Assembly (NCBI GenBank): GCA_947631955.1
Contig: CANRNJ010000001.1
Location: 496,001-560,000 of the forward strand
Direction: 5' to 3'
Length of the DNA: 64,000 nucleotides
Source: an uncultured Lachnospiraceae bacterium
Lineage (GTDB): Bacteria > Bacillota > Clostridia > Lachnospirales > Lachnospiraceae
Within the stretch, counting starts at the first letter, position 1. Each line of letters begins with the position of its first letter. Below are positions 1 to 7,390 of the stretch, one piece after another. The translations under genes and the position numbers were made by a program. The notes beneath the pieces are model-generated. The model had not been told where the DNA came from, did no database searches, and saw only the letters and a program-made list of their open reading frames with translations.

Positions 1-794
1 CCGGTATCGGAAACGGACAGCACCTTCTCCGGCGACACCGCGATCGTGACCGTTCCCTCCCTCGTATACTTGACGGAGTTGGACAGAAGCTGCTCGATCA
101 TGAAAAGGAGCCACTTTTCGTCGGTGACGACTTTGACCTGAACCGGCTCATAAACCAGCCGCAGCCTGCTTCTGACAAACATCGGAGCGTATTTGCGGAC
201 TGCCTGACGGATGATCTGGTCCAGATCATATTCCCGGAAAAGATAATCCGTCTGGCTGCTCCCCAGCCGCATATAAGTGAGCGCCATGTCCACATACTGC
301 TCGATCCGGAAAAGCTGCGCCATCAGTTCTCTGGACTCCTCATTGTCCTCGTTCCGGAGCGTCATGCGCATGACGGCGATAGGCGTTTTGATCTGATGCA
401 CCCATGTCGTATAGTAATCCAGACTGTCCTGCCGCTCCTTTTCCCAATCGGTCAAAAGATCGTTATTGATATGTCCCAGCGTTTCTATCATCTTCCGATA
501 GTCTTCCTCGGCGGGCGTTCCGGCTTTCGGAAGCTCGTCGTAAGCGACCTCGATATTCTTAAGGATCATCTGTCTGCGGCGGTACTCCCCGCAGCAGCGG
601 ACAAAGCGCACGCTTAAAAAGATCAGCGCCGTCAGCGCGCACAGCCCCGCCGCATACAGGACCGCCTCGGTTTCCAGATCATACAGATAAAAAACAGCGG
701 CGAAGATCGCTGCAAACACCAGAAACAGCAGACCGTCCCACGCATACTGCCGCAGCATCTTTCCCAGAAGCCGATACCATTTTAAGTTTTCCAC
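1..794 (-). CDS. BceS-like sensor histidine kinase (partial)
   Basis: The gene runs off the left edge; about 264 residues are visible. The chosen start is a GTG at 794 that overlaps the last codons of the upstream response regulator. Two hydrophobic segments with almost no loop between them lie in the first ~65 residues, followed by the phosphoacceptor motif WVHQIKTPIAVMRM, an N-box (LLSNSVKYT) and the start of the G1 box (SVSDTG). The short double membrane anchor and this H-box are typical of intramembrane-sensing kinases of the BceS family, which report cell-envelope antibiotic stress. The usual BceAB-type transporter partner would lie beyond the edge. Confidence 0.88.
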   Translation of the reverse strand, partial: MENLKWYRLLGKMLRQYAWDGLLFLVFAAIFAAVFYLYDLETEAVLYAAGLCALTALIFLSVRFVRCCGEYRRRQMILKNIEVAYDELPKAGTPAEEDYRKMIETLGHINNDLLTDWEKERQDSLDYYTTWVHQIKTPIAVMRMTLRNEDNEESRELMAQLFRIEQYVDMALTYMRLGSSQTDYLFREYDLDQIIRQAVRKYAPMFVRSRLRLVYEPVQVKVVTDEKWLLFMIEQLLSNSVKYTREGTVTIAVSPEKVLSVSDT

Positions 795-1477
795 CGCTTC
801 TCCTCCTGCCCGATCATATAACCGCTGCCGACCTTCGTTTCGATCCATCCGTCCAGACCGGCCTTTTCAAGCTTCCTGCGCAGGCGGTTGATATTTACCG
901 TCAGCGTGTTTTCCTCCACATAACAGTCGGTCTGCCACAGCTTCGTCATCAGCGTATCCCGGCTGACGATCTTGCCTTTATTTTCCAGAAGCGTCTGCAA
1001 AATGCGGAACTCGTTCTTCGTCAGGTCTATCCGGTCCCCCTGATAGACCAGAGAAGCGTCGTTCAGATTCAGCACAGCGCCCTTATACTCCAAGATCGGG
1101 ATCTTTCCGCCCATGTCATAGGTCCTGCGCAGCACGGCGCGAATCTTGGCCGTCATTACATCCGGGTCAACCGGTTTCGGGATAAAATCGTCCCCGCCCA
1201 TGTCCACCGCCATAATGATATTCATGTTGTCCGACGCGGAAGAGATAAAGATGATCGGCACATCGGAGATCTTCCGTATCTGGCTGCACCAATGATAGCC
1301 GTTGTAAAAAGGCAGCATGATGTCCATCAATACGATGTGCGGGTCATACCGGGTAAAAGCGGACAGGATATCCCGGAAATCCTCCGCCGGATACGCTTCA
1401 TCGCCCCATGATTCGATCTGTTTCTTCATGGCTTTTGCCAGATCCACATCGTCCTCTACGATCAGTATACGATACAT
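782..1477 (-). CDS. BceR-like OmpR-family response regulator
   Basis: This is a 231-residue DNA-binding regulator. The N-terminal receiver has the acidic pair in VEDDVD, the phosphoacceptor Asp in IVLMDIMLP, and a Lys in FIPKPVDP. The C-terminal winged helix has the OmpR/PhoB signature (LTKNEFRILQTLLE, VNINRLRRKLE, GSGYMIG). The resemblance to BceR includes the GYHWCSQIR stretch. It is translationally coupled to the kinase, whose GTG start overlaps its end. It probably controls an antimicrobial-peptide detoxification transporter outside the window. Confidence 0.92.
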   Translation of the reverse strand: MYRILIVEDDVDLAKAMKKQIESWGDEAYPAEDFRDILSAFTRYDPHIVLMDIMLPFYNGYHWCSQIRKISDVPIIFISSASDNMNIIMAVDMGGDDFIPKPVDPDVMTAKIRAVLRRTYDMGGKIPILEYKGAVLNLNDASLVYQGDRIDLTKNEFRILQTLLENKGKIVSRDTLMTKLWQTDCYVEENTLTVNINRLRRKLEKAGLDGWIETKVGSGYMIGQEEKRWKT

Positions 1478-1499
1478 TTTGGTTTCCTTCTTTTTTCAG

Positions 1500-1640
1500 T
1501 CTTTTGGATTATGGAGGGTCTGCGCTTGGTATACCGTATTCTCAGATGCCAGTACCGTAAATCACTCCGGGAGAATTGCAAAGCAATTCTCTCAGCGCAG
1601 ACTGCTGGGTCTGCGCTTATTGTACCATACCACAGGAAAC
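1500..1640. repeat. dispersed palindromic repeat, copy 1
   Basis: This intergenic copy contains the palindrome GAGAATTGCAAAGCAATTCT, preceded by a block starting ATTCTCAGATGCCAGTACCG. A second hairpin follows (GCAGACtgctGGGTCTGC), then the end block TTATTGTACCATA. The same modules recur at about 6893-6945, 10700-10860 and 42085-42262. It lies between the response regulator and the next gene, with no coding potential. The rest of 1641-1877 holds nothing that I recognise apart from the leader of the next gene. Confidence 0.8.
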
Positions 1641-1877
1641 AGGGAAATCTTTTTATGTTACATATCCGATGTCCCCTTTGGATTTTATGTGTTTTTCCAC
1701 CCTATAGATCTTTCCGCCCATGGCTTTTTAAATCTTGCGCAATCTGCGCCGCCTGTATTATACTGAATAAATCAGAAAGAAACGGCCTGTCCGGATATCG
1801 GAACGTACCGTCAAAAGGTGTCAGCGCCCCGCCGGAGATGATTTTAAAACGATCCGCACAGACCTTGGAGGAAAATA

Positions 1878-3512
1878 ATGGAAAATACAGAACGTGGCCA
1901 ATACATGAAAAGTCTGGCGGAAACCGCCGCAGCCGCAAAGGAAACTTATCCCGAAGGAAGCCCTGCTTATTTTAGGCGTATACTAAACGCGATCTCCGGC
2001 AGTCCTTACCAGCAGGAGCTCTTTGAAAAGCTGCTTGCGCAGGCCGTAAAAGAAGAAGATCATGCCGGATTGCAGCGCATTTTCTATCAGATCGCCAAGA
2101 TCGCGCTCCTGCCGTCCCAAGGCGGCAATGACCACAGCGCCCGTCTGTGGCCGTTACTGGACCTCTTGGCCTGCGCGGATGCGGACAATATCTATCGGAT
2201 CCTGCCTGAGGGACTGCCCCTTGCATCAAACGGCTATCCGATGTACATACACGGCGCCAACATACTGCTGTGCCTGCTGTACAATACCGGGGACAAAGCG
2301 GTCTATGCGCAGGATACAGTCACGGCAAAAGCGGAAAAGTTTGCAGCGTCCAAGAAACCCGTCTGGGAACGGTCCGTGGTTTCCTGCCTGCTGGCTGTCT
2401 TAAATCATGACAGCGCCCGTCTGTCGGAAAGCCTGCAGAGCCTGTGCACCGGCTATAACAGGACCGATGCCGCGCCCTTCCGGAAGATACAGTGCCAGAA
2501 CGCCTACGGCCTGCTGATGTTAGCCAAACGCTTCTGGACGGCGGAAGAATCTGCCGCCGTCACGCTGCCGGAATATAAGAATTTTTCCCAAGGCTATGCT
2601 AAATGGCTGCTTGCGCAGGAGCATCTGCCGGAGGAACTGTGCGTCCCCTATGAAGCGCCGCTTGACGAGATCAATGCTATCCTGCAAAAACCTGCTGCCG
2701 TCACGCGCATCTATCAAAAATATCTGGATTCCGACAGTCCCTATCTGTCCAATGCCGAGAAGAAGGCGTGGTATCTGGACGCCGACCGGATGATGGAAGA
2801 ACTGTTAGGCGCAGAACCCGGCACGCTCCGAAAAGAGGCGGAAACGCCGGAAAACGGTACTGCCCCGGACGGCCTCTCCGAGGACGGATTAAAAGATCTG
2901 CAGCGCTATATCGGCCACAATACGGACGAACTGCCTGCGGGACAGATCATCGCCCACATTGAAGAAATAAATGCCAAAACACCGTTTACAAGGGAAAACT
3001 GGGAGAAACTCCTGATTCCCGCCTGCGGCAATCAGAATATCGAGGTACTCGTATATGCGTTGGAGCGCGCGGGCGATGTCGCGGACATCGGGCCGTATAT
3101 GCAGCATGCGGTCATGGGACAGGAAAAACGGCCGGAATATCTGTCGAAACGGATCGAGATCCTTCGGAAACTCATACCCTGTATCCCGGAAAAGGAAAAG
3201 ACAAAAGTGCTGTCGGAAACTCTGACGTCAGCGGCGTGGTACGGGGAAACGGAGGTCGTCCGCTTCCTGATCGAAAGCGGCGCGGACATGCATTACCGGG
3301 ATGAACAGGGCAAGGACGCCATGGAATATGCCAAAGCATTTCAGGAAAAATCCGGCGATGATACCCTGTATCGATATCTCTGCTCTTTGGACACAAAACA
3401 GGAAACACCGAGAAATCAGGGGACCCAGACAGGGACCGAAAAAACAAAGCAGCAGACGGAAACAGTCTTCGGACGGCTGAAAAACCTTTTTTCCCGCCCC
3501 AAAGAAAAATAA
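1878..3512 (+). CDS. ankyrin-repeat-type protein, possible immunity protein
   Basis: A 544-residue protein whose ATG follows a GGAGG site. Most of it is helical, Ala/Leu-rich and of no family I recognise. Near residues 450-500 there is an ankyrin-like unit (WYGETEVVRFLIESGADMHY, then DEQGKDAMEYAK). The last ~40 residues are polar and low-complexity. There is no signal peptide or membrane segment. It heads a run of same-strand genes that includes a YezG-like immunity protein, so a role as an intracellular immunity or binding protein is possible. That role is an inference from context. Confidence 0.6.
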   Translation: MENTERGQYMKSLAETAAAAKETYPEGSPAYFRRILNAISGSPYQQELFEKLLAQAVKEEDHAGLQRIFYQIAKIALLPSQGGNDHSARLWPLLDLLACADADNIYRILPEGLPLASNGYPMYIHGANILLCLLYNTGDKAVYAQDTVTAKAEKFAASKKPVWERSVVSCLLAVLNHDSARLSESLQSLCTGYNRTDAAPFRKIQCQNAYGLLMLAKRFWTAEESAAVTLPEYKNFSQGYAKWLLAQEHLPEELCVPYEAPLDEINAILQKPAAVTRIYQKYLDSDSPYLSNAEKKAWYLDADRMMEELLGAEPGTLRKEAETPENGTAPDGLSEDGLKDLQRYIGHNTDELPAGQIIAHIEEINAKTPFTRENWEKLLIPACGNQNIEVLVYALERAGDVADIGPYMQHAVMGQEKRPEYLSKRIEILRKLIPCIPEKEKTKVLSETLTSAAWYGETEVVRFLIESGADMHYRDEQGKDAMEYAKAFQEKSGDDTLYRYLCSLDTKQETPRNQGTQTGTEKTKQQTETVFGRLKNLFSRPKEK

Positions 3513-3540
3513 CAGCAAAAAAGAAAGAGGTACTAAGCAT

Positions 3541-3894
3541 ATGAACACGGTACAGTTAAAGCTCCGGCAAGACGCTCCTTTGGCCGCCTGTATCAAGATT
3601 CTCAGAGCCTTTGACAGCACACTGACGATCAGCGGGATCAGGCAGAAAATAGAGGCCAATGATTTTGTGATCGAATTTGATCTGAATCATTACGATGTGG
3701 TGGAAGAACTGCAGGGCGTTGACCGGAAAGTCCTTTTCCGGGATATGGTCCGGAAGCTGTGTGAGGCGGGCGCACAGGTGTCCGTCTATCTGAACGGCAG
3801 AGCGGCTTCCCTAGAGCAGCTGGATAACTGGCTTGGCACCATGAAAGAGATCGCGCAGGAGGTGGAGGAAGACATTGACCGGGAAACAGAGTAA
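3541..3894 (+). CDS. small protein of unknown function
   Basis: A 117-residue soluble protein with an ATG start behind an AAGAGG-like site. It begins MNTVQLKLRQDAPL, is acidic at its C-terminus and has no signal peptide or membrane segment. I recognise no family. It lies 28 bp after the ankyrin-type gene, and its end overlaps the TTG start of the next gene by 20 bp, so the two are probably translated together. The cluster suggests a role linked to the neighbouring immunity-like genes. Confidence 0.7.
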   Translation: MNTVQLKLRQDAPLAACIKILRAFDSTLTISGIRQKIEANDFVIEFDLNHYDVVEELQGVDRKVLFRDMVRKLCEAGAQVSVYLNGRAASLEQLDNWLGTMKEIAQEVEEDIDRETE

Positions 3895-4411
3895 ATGCCA
3901 AACCCTTTTGCATGACATCAAGAGTAAGGTCCTGCGCAGGATCAGGCGTCTGCGGGAGGACCGGGTGGAGGTCTATTATCATCCCAAGCAGGGATACCTC
4001 ATTATCGCCAACGCCGTACAGAAGGATTCCGCGGCGTGGCTTTCCGTTCCGCCCGTGGAAACGGCTGCGGCCAAAACCGACGCCGGGCAGCTGGGCGCAA
4101 AGATACGGGAAGGTCTGCGCAGATCCAAGAAAGCCGGATTCATGGACCGAAAAGACGTGGAAGGCTTTAAATTCTGGCAGATGACGGGACTGAAAGGCAT
4201 CGACGGTTTTCGCTCTTTCAGCAAAAGATTTCAGTGCGTAACCCTTTTCAGAAAAGGAAAGGCGCTGACGTTGGAGGCGATGGTACGGGATCCCTATGGC
4301 GCGTACGCTTTCCCGAAGGACGAGGAGAGCCGCATCATCCTCCCCTCTTCCGCCTCCGAGGAAACGATCGGGCAGGCGGTGTTAAAACTGCTGCGGCAGA
4401 CGCCGGAATGA
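3875..4411 (+). CDS. unknown protein, weak resemblance to CdiI-type immunity proteins
   Basis: A 178-residue basic soluble protein. The start is a TTG at 3875 preceded by a strong AGGAGGTGGAGGA stretch inside the end of the upstream gene. A central region (VEVYYHPKQGYLIIANAV, then LGAKIREGLRRSKK) reminds me of DUF1436/CdiI-like contact-inhibition immunity proteins, but I could not confirm this. It is followed directly by a 104-bp tandem repeat. The immunity assignment rests mainly on its neighbours. Confidence 0.6.
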   Translation: MTGKQSKCQTLLHDIKSKVLRRIRRLREDRVEVYYHPKQGYLIIANAVQKDSAAWLSVPPVETAAAKTDAGQLGAKIREGLRRSKKAGFMDRKDVEGFKFWQMTGLKGIDGFRSFSKRFQCVTLFRKGKALTLEAMVRDPYGAYAFPKDEESRIILPSSASEETIGQAVLKLLRQTPE

Positions 4412-4618
4412 AACCACAACCGCCTGTCGGCGGGAAACAAAAGCAGAAAGTTTTGTGCAAAAGACGCCGGAATGATCCGGGCAAGGTGCAGATGCAAAAA
4501 AAGGCGGCGGAATAAAACCACAACCGCCCGTCGGCGGGAAACGAAAGCAAGAAGCTTTGCGCAAAAGACGCCGGAATGATCCGGGCAAGGTACAGATGCA
4601 AAAAAAGGCGGCGGCAGG
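4411..4618. repeat. two tandem copies of a 104-bp unit
   Basis: Copy one runs from 4411 to 4514 and copy two from 4515 to 4618, differing at a handful of bases. Each unit starts AAACCACAACCGCC, contains a CCGCCxGTCGGCGG hairpin and ends in AAAAAAAGGCGGCGG. Part of the unit (GACGCCGGAATGA) repeats the last codons of the upstream gene, so the array probably grew from the 3' end of that gene. It separates two genes of the immunity-like cluster. I see no conserved coding frame. Confidence 0.85.
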
Positions 4619-4654
4619 ACTACGGTGCGATCGGTGCAGGAAGGGATATACAAC

Positions 4655-5239
4655 ATGACGCGGGAAGAACAGAAGAAATATAAGGAACTGGCAAAATATC
4701 TGGAAAATAAAACCAAGGAAACTTTCAAGACCTATCATCTGAAAAAGAAGGACTTTGTGTTTTATCTCACAAAAGATGCGATGTTTTACTCCACGGTGCT
4801 GTCCATGCACGAAGACCGCGTACAGGCGTATTTCTGCGCCAAGCCGTTCTGGCTGGACGATATCCTGTGGGATATTCTGGAAATGGAAGACAACAAGAAA
4901 GCGCCTGTCAGCCTGCGGGGCATCGGCGCGTTTACGATCCGATCCATGATACGGGAAAAAGAGTATACGGCATCAGAGCCCTCTCAGATAGACGGAATCG
5001 TTGCGCGTACTTTTGAAGAATTGACCGCGCTTTCCGAAAACTACAGAGAAGAAGATTTTCTCGCACAATACAGGGATATCCGCTACCAGCAGGAAGTGAT
5101 CGAGGTGATCGTGCTGATCCACAACGCAGAATTTGAAAAGGCGCTCGATCTGTGCCGTACAAAACAGATCGGCTATTTTGGCGATGTGGGCAGAAACTTT
5201 TCGGATCTGGCGGCTTCCTATCTGCAAAACCAAAAGTAG
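4655..5239 (+). CDS. unknown soluble protein in the immunity-like cluster
   Basis: The best start is the ATG at 4655 (MTREEQKKYKELAKYL), with an AGGAAGGG site nine bases upstream. An in-frame GTG at 4625 lacks such a site. This gives 194 residues. The protein has a charged helical N-terminus and a conserved-looking core (FCAKPFWLDDILWDILEM, then SLRGIGAFTIRS). I recognise no named family, though the pattern is like the single-domain immunity proteins found beside polymorphic toxins. It is followed 26 bp later by the YezG-like gene. Confidence 0.65.
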   Translation: MTREEQKKYKELAKYLENKTKETFKTYHLKKKDFVFYLTKDAMFYSTVLSMHEDRVQAYFCAKPFWLDDILWDILEMEDNKKAPVSLRGIGAFTIRSMIREKEYTASEPSQIDGIVARTFEELTALSENYREEDFLAQYRDIRYQQEVIEVIVLIHNAEFEKALDLCRTKQIGYFGDVGRNFSDLAASYLQNQK

Positions 5240-5265
5240 ATCATAGAGAAACGGAGGACGATTCG

Positions 5266-5832
5266 GTGTCTGGATTTTCAATCAAAGGATTCTTTGGAAC
5301 AAAAAACGGCAGGATGGATAAAGAAAACAGCAGGATGGATCAAGAAAGCGGCCGGGAAACAGACAGCAAAAAGGGCAGCGAAAAAGTTTTTGAAGACTAT
5401 TTTTCGCAGTTACAGGCCGATATGACGCAGATCTGTCTGGACTATACGGAAGGAAAAGCCGAAAAACTCTTTATTTACTGCTCCTGCGAGGACAACGTGA
5501 TCGCCGCCGATTTTTTCTGCCGGATCAACGGAAAGACCGTCAAAAAACATAAACTGAACGATGCGCGAAAGAACGGCGATCCAGAATACGACGTTTCCTT
5601 AGGCAGTCAGAAGACGGCGGTAAACGCTCTCAATGAAAAGGTAAGATCCGTCAGGGAACTCTGCCTGCAATATCACCGGGATATGCCCACACAGATCAAA
5701 CTGGTGTACGATGCTGTGGGGAACAAACTGCGCGCAGACTATGCATATGAACCGATCTTAGGCAAAAAAGCCGATCTGACGATCCATGACGTGATAGATG
5801 CATGGTATCAGGAAATGCAGCAGGAAGGCTGA
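5266..5832 (+). CDS. YezG-like (DUF600) immunity protein
   Basis: The start is taken as the GTG at 5266, because an ACGGAGGAC site lies just upstream; this gives 188 residues. A polar 40-residue leader precedes a domain with YezG/DUF600 features: LFIYCSCEDNVIAADFFC, a later strand QIKLVYDAVGNKLRADY, and a closing DVIDAWYQEM. In Bacillus subtilis, YezG is the immunity partner of the LXG toxin YeeF. No toxin gene is adjacent here, so this is probably an orphan immunity gene. The family call is moderately sure. Confidence 0.65.
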   Translation: MSGFSIKGFFGTKNGRMDKENSRMDQESGRETDSKKGSEKVFEDYFSQLQADMTQICLDYTEGKAEKLFIYCSCEDNVIAADFFCRINGKTVKKHKLNDARKNGDPEYDVSLGSQKTAVNALNEKVRSVRELCLQYHRDMPTQIKLVYDAVGNKLRADYAYEPILGKKADLTIHDVIDAWYQEMQQEG

Positions 5833-5903
5833 AGATATGCGGCGCTGTGCAGAGATGGAAAAATGAAGAAGAAAACAGGAAAATACAGAGGGAGAACGAC
5901 AAA

Positions 5904-6416
5904 TTGATCATTTTGATAGCAGGGGCATCCCACACAGGAAAAACGAAACTGGCACAGGAACTTCTCGAAAAATACAAATTCCCCTATCTCTCCATTGACC
6001 ATTTGAAAATGGGGCTGATCCGCTCAGGGCATACAGAACTGACGCCCGAATCGAACGATGATGAGCTGACGGCGTATTTGTGGCCCATCGTCTGTGAAAT
6101 GATCAAGACTGCCATTGAAAACGGGCAGAATCTGATCGTGGAGGGCTGCTATATTCCCTGCGGCTGGCAAAAAGACTTTGACAGGCAGTATCTGCCGGAA
6201 ATCAACGCAGTCTTCCTTGTAATGACCGAGCGGTATATCCGCAGTCATTTTGACAATATCAAAAGATATGCCAATGTCGTGGAGGACCGCATCAGCGACG
6301 ATTGTACTCCGGAGCGGCTGATCGCGGAAAATCAAAAAGTTTTGGATCAGTGCGAAGCCAACCGCCAAAAGGTACTTTTGATCGACCGGGAGTACCGAGT
6401 GGAAACGGAATTTTAA
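5904..6416 (+). CDS. P-loop kinase of the small AAA/zeta-like type
   Basis: The start is taken as a TTG at 5904 behind GAGGGAGAA; the 171-residue product begins LIILIAGASHTGKTKLAQ. A Walker A motif (GASHTGKT) is at residues ~7-14. A substrate-contact region (LSIDHLKMGLI) and an inner motif (LIVEGCYIP) follow. This layout fits the nucleotide- or sugar-kinase-like P-loop family that includes zeta toxins and many proteins labelled 2-phosphoglycerate kinase. The substrate is unknown. It is the last gene of the cluster and ends 48 bp before the CRISPR array. Confidence 0.75.
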   Translation: MIILIAGASHTGKTKLAQELLEKYKFPYLSIDHLKMGLIRSGHTELTPESNDDELTAYLWPIVCEMIKTAIENGQNLIVEGCYIPCGWQKDFDRQYLPEINAVFLVMTERYIRSHFDNIKRYANVVEDRISDDCTPERLIAENQKVLDQCEANRQKVLLIDREYRVETEF

Positions 6417-6464
6417 ATCGTCTTTCCGGAGTGGGATGATCGGACTTTTTCTCGTGATTTGCAG

Positions 6465-6776
6465 GTTTTACGATAACTCGATTCTTTTAGGTACTAAAAC
6501 CAAAGGTCTTCTGCAAAATCTTCAATTCTTCTTTTACGATAACTCAATTCTTTTAGGTACTAAAACAATCGGCCCAGGAATATGACTTTCCTTCCTCTTT
6601 TACGATAACTCAATTCTTCCAGGTACTAAAACTCTGCATACAGGAATTTTGCGCATTGTTTGCTTTTACGATAACTCAATTCTTCTAGGTACTAAAACTG
6701 TCGGGGTTTCGTTTTGTATGATAAGGCACTTTTACGATAACTCAATCCTTCTAGGTACTAAAATAGGTACTAAAAC
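6465..6776 (-). CRISPR. type II CRISPR array, 5 repeats and 4 spacers
   Basis: Five 36-bp repeats lie at 6465-6500, 6531-6566, 6597-6632, 6663-6698 and 6729-6764. They are separated by four unique 30-bp spacers (6501-6530, 6567-6596, 6633-6662, 6699-6728). In crRNA sense (minus strand) the repeat begins GTTTTAGTACCT and ends GTTATCGTAAAA. The tracrRNA anti-repeat at 7296-7333 is complementary to exactly this orientation, so the array is read on the minus strand, away from cas9. The repeat nearest the leader (6729-6764) carries changes and an extra 12-bp partial repeat at 6765-6776. Confidence 0.97.
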
Positions 6777-6884
6777 GTCACATTTAGTATAATCACTACA
6801 TCTTCGTCAAGATATGGTGTTAAACATAAAAACATGACTGACCTTCGCCTCCTCTAATATCGCCTGCTACCTACAGCACTCACA

Positions 6885-7232
6885 TTACTTTTTTATTATA
6901 ACATATTCTCTGACGCCAGCAACATAAACTATTCCGGGAGAATCGCTTTTATATCTTCTCTTTTCGTTTTTTTTGTATATCCCCATACTGCTGCTTATCA
7001 TCTTATCGTACACCATACCTGTAACAGACGGCACATAGACTGAACCAAGAGAGTGCAAACATTCTCGAAGAGTATTCATTACCTCTGTTTGAGAAAATTC
7101 TTTGTATATTGGATAATTTTCCTCAACATATGCTTTCACATGGGATACTTCACCCTCCTTCGTAATCACCACATTGCCCAGCCGCAGACTGATCTTTAAC
7201 TCATTTTCAATCAACAGACTTCGGAATCCCAT
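6885..7232 (-). CDS. remnant ORF with Cas1-like N-terminus
   Basis: A 115-codon ORF with a good site (AGGGGAAGAG) directly before the ATG, just after the tracrRNA terminator. This is where cas1-cas2-csn2 normally sit in type II loci. Residues 1-30 (MGFRSLLIENELKISLRLG and on) match the start pattern of type II Cas1 proteins. After about residue 31 the similarity stops. The last ~17 codons (SPGIVYVAGVREY) come from a copy of the dispersed palindromic repeat. I read it as a deleted cas1 that is not functional as an integrase. Confidence 0.5.
   Translation of the reverse strand: MGFRSLLIENELKISLRLGNVVITKEGEVSHVKAYVEENYPIYKEFSQTEVMNTLRECLHSLGSVYVPSVTGMVYDKMISSSMGIYKKNEKRRYKSDSPGIVYVAGVREYVIIKK
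6890..6945. repeat. dispersed palindromic repeat, partial copy
   Basis: The block TATTCTCTGACGCCAGCAAC, followed by AAACTATTCCGGGAGAATCGC, matches the left half of the repeat seen at 1500-1640 and 42085-42262. The second arm of the palindrome and the GCAGAC hairpin are missing. It forms the 3' end of the Cas1-like remnant ORF. Confidence 0.65.
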
Positions 7233-7247
7233 CTCTTCCCCTTTTAC

Positions 7248-7347
7248 AAAAAAAAGAACACCCGTCGGTGTTCTTTGATTTCGGCATAAAGCCTTATTTT
7301 AGTAGGTCTAAAAGAATTGAGTTATCGTAAAATTTTTCCTTAAACCT
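7248..7347 (-). ncRNA. tracrRNA
   Basis: Transcribed on the minus strand from about 7347. It begins with an anti-repeat at 7333-7296 that pairs with the CRISPR repeat apart from a small internal bulge (AGACCTACTAAAA against AGTACCT). A nexus hairpin follows (AAGGCtttatGCCG), and then a Rho-independent terminator AAAGAACAC-loop-GTGTTCTTTTTTTT (7276-7248). The segment CTACTAAAAxAAGGC with AUGCCG closely matches the Staphylococcus aureus tracrRNA, in line with the SaCas9-like protein. The length is about 100 nt. Confidence 0.93.
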
Positions 7348-7353
7348 GACTGT

Positions 7354-7382
7354 ATTATAACAGATCGTTTCATCACACGCAA
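7354..7382 (-). promoter_or_regulatory. tracrRNA promoter
   Basis: On the minus strand there is a TTGCGT -35 box (7382-7377), a 17-bp spacer and a perfect TATAAT -10 box (7359-7354). The start point is expected near 7347, just ahead of the anti-repeat. The -35 box reaches to within 9 bp of the cas9 stop codon, so the tracrRNA has its own strong promoter between cas9 and the cas1 remnant. Confidence 0.88.
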
Positions 7383-7390
7383 CAGTTTTT

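Noticed and set aside
4294..4810. Overlapping minus-strand frames with Phe/Cys/Ser-rich repeats
   Set aside because: They come from the 104-bp tandem repeat read on the wrong strand.
6501..6728. Self-targeting spacers within the window
   Set aside because: By eye I found no copy of any of the four spacers elsewhere in the window. A full search was not possible.
6777..6860. CRISPR leader promoter with TTGACG and TATACT
   Set aside because: The spacing between these boxes is only 13 bp, too short for a standard promoter, so no leader promoter is claimed.
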